Source of the DNA: Actinomycetota bacterium | GTDB taxonomy: Bacteria; Actinomycetota; Thermoleophilia; Solirubrobacterales; Solirubrobacteraceae | Direction of reading: 5' to 3' | DNA length: 5,057 nucleotides | NCBI GenBank assembly: GCA_019348435.1 | Contig: JAHWJM010000225.1 | Span: 1 to 5,057 of the forward strand | Shown here: positions 4,304 through 5,057 of the stretch, piece after piece | Layout of the letters: every line of letters starts with the position of its first letter | Numbering within the stretch: the stretch's first letter is position 1 | Program-made: the position numbers and the translations under genes | The notes under the pieces: generated by a model | The model's database searches: none | The model's input: the letters and a program-made list of their open reading frames with translations, nothing else | What the model was told of the DNA's origin: nothing

Positions 4304-5057
4304 CTAGATCTTGTGTCGCTTCAGCAGCTTTCGGCCGATGACCATCTTCTGGATCTCGGAGGTGCCCTCGCCGATCAGCAGCAGCGGCGCGTCGCGGTAC
4401 AGGCGCTCGACCTCGTACTCCTTGGAGTAGCCGTAGCCGCCATGGATGCGAAAACACTCCTCGACGCAGAAGCGACCGGCCTCCGAGGCGAAGAGCTTGG
4501 CCATCCCGGCCTCGAGCTCCGAGCTCTCCCCCGCGTCCTTCAGGCGCGCGGCCTTGCGCGTCAGCAGACGCGCGGCCTCGATCTGCGTCGCCATGTCGGC
4601 GAGCTTGAACTGGATCGCCTGGTGCTGGGCGATCGGCTTGCCGAAGGCCTTGCGCTCCTGCGAATAGCGCAGCGCCAGCTCCAGCGCGCGCTGGGCGATG
4701 CCGACGCCGCGGGCGGCCACATTCGCACGGCCGACCTCGAGCGCGTCCATCATCTGCTGAAAGCCGCGGTTGAGGCCGGCCTCCTCGCCGCCCAGGATGT
4801 TCTCCGCCGGGCAGCGGTAGCCGTCGAAGACGAGCTCGGTGGACTCGACGCCCTTGTAGCCCATCTTCTTCAGCGGCGGCGGGACGGTGAACCCAGCGTA
4901 CTCGCCGGTGTTCTCCGAGACGCCCGGCTCCTTCTCGGCGATGAAACCGGTCATGCCCCGGGGGCGCGGCTCGGCGTCGTGATCGGTGTTGTCCAGCACG
5001 AAGTCCAGGCCAGACCTGCGGCCGTTGGTGAGCCCCATCTGGTGGCCGTTGGTGTCG
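4304..5057 (-). CDS. Acyl-CoA dehydrogenase, C-terminal part (5' end outside the window)
   Basis: This is a flavoenzyme that introduces an alpha-beta double bond into an acyl-CoA thioester and passes electrons to electron-transfer flavoprotein. The visible 250 residues are open to the right edge, so the N-terminal helical domain (usually 120-150 residues) is missing and the ATG at 5038 is internal. The middle beta domain carries QMGLTNGRRSG and GMTGFIAEKEPG. The C-terminal helical domain carries SQERKAFGKPIAQHQAIQFK, then RIHGGYGYSKEYEVERLYRD and IGEGTSEIQ. The Glu of GEGTSEIQ (codon 4367-4369) aligns with the catalytic base of medium-chain and short-chain enzymes, so the active site looks intact. 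The protein ends KRHKI at a TAG. Substrate length or branching cannot be read from this part. It is likely co-transcribed with the RTX-like gene 22 bases downstream. Confidence 0.95.
   Translation of the reverse strand, partial: DTNGHQMGLTNGRRSGLDFVLDNTDHDAEPRPRGMTGFIAEKEPGVSENTGEYAGFTVPPPLKKMGYKGVESTELVFDGYRCPAENILGGEEAGLNRGFQQMMDALEVGRANVAARGVGIAQRALELALRYSQERKAFGKPIAQHQAIQFKLADMATQIEAARLLTRKAARLKDAGESSELEAGMAKLFASEAGRFCVEECFRIHGGYGYSKEYEVERLYRDAPLLLIGEGTSEIQKMVIGRKLLKRHKI

Noticed and set aside
1..5057. Mobile element, CRISPR array, tRNA or phage signals
   Set aside because: I looked for transposase or integrase motifs, repeated spacer structure, CCA-ended cloverleaf arms and flanking duplications and found none, despite the pseudogene at the left end.

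Overview
The window is GC-rich bacterial DNA with short intergenic gaps and GC-rich third codon positions. It carries LuxR-type two-component regulators, a secreted RTX-like protein with a VDCGPGRD-type C-terminal module, and an acyl-CoA dehydrogenase. Together these suggest a high-GC actinobacterium, possibly Thermoleophilia/Solirubrobacterales. That placement is inferred from gene style only.

Layout from left to right: positions 1-283 (minus strand) hold a decayed NarL/LuxR-type response regulator. Its receiver can be followed through at least five reading-frame changes and runs off the left edge. Positions 284-480 (minus) may hold the decayed end of the histidine kinase that once preceded it. 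An intact NarL-type response regulator (RR1, 508-1212, plus strand) follows. It overlaps tail to tail by 12 bases with a small unrecognised helical protein (1201-1551, minus). A cluster of inverted repeats (1559-1624) separates that gene from a histidine kinase / response regulator pair on the minus strand (HK 3651 to 2257, RR2 2260 to 1610), whose stop and start codons overlap by four bases. An AT-rich gap with a long imperfect inverted repeat (3668-3706) lies upstream of the kinase. Next, on the minus strand, come a secreted RTX-like protein (4281 to 3739) with an excellent Shine-Dalgarno site, and 22 bases before it the C-terminal two thirds of an acyl-CoA dehydrogenase that runs off the right edge.

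How the genes work together: the multi-pass HK should sense a membrane or envelope signal and phosphorylate RR2 as its translationally coupled partner. RR2's receiver is unusual, because the second residue of the acidic metal-binding pair is Thr. RR1 has a complete phosphorylation pocket but no adjacent intact kinase. It may be served by this HK or by a distant one. The dead regulator (and perhaps dead kinase) beside it suggests a locus that has gained and lost NarL-type two-component systems. The RTX-like protein and the dehydrogenase are probably co-transcribed by position, but no functional link is visible. I see no tRNA, rRNA, CRISPR array, transposase or insertion-sequence end.
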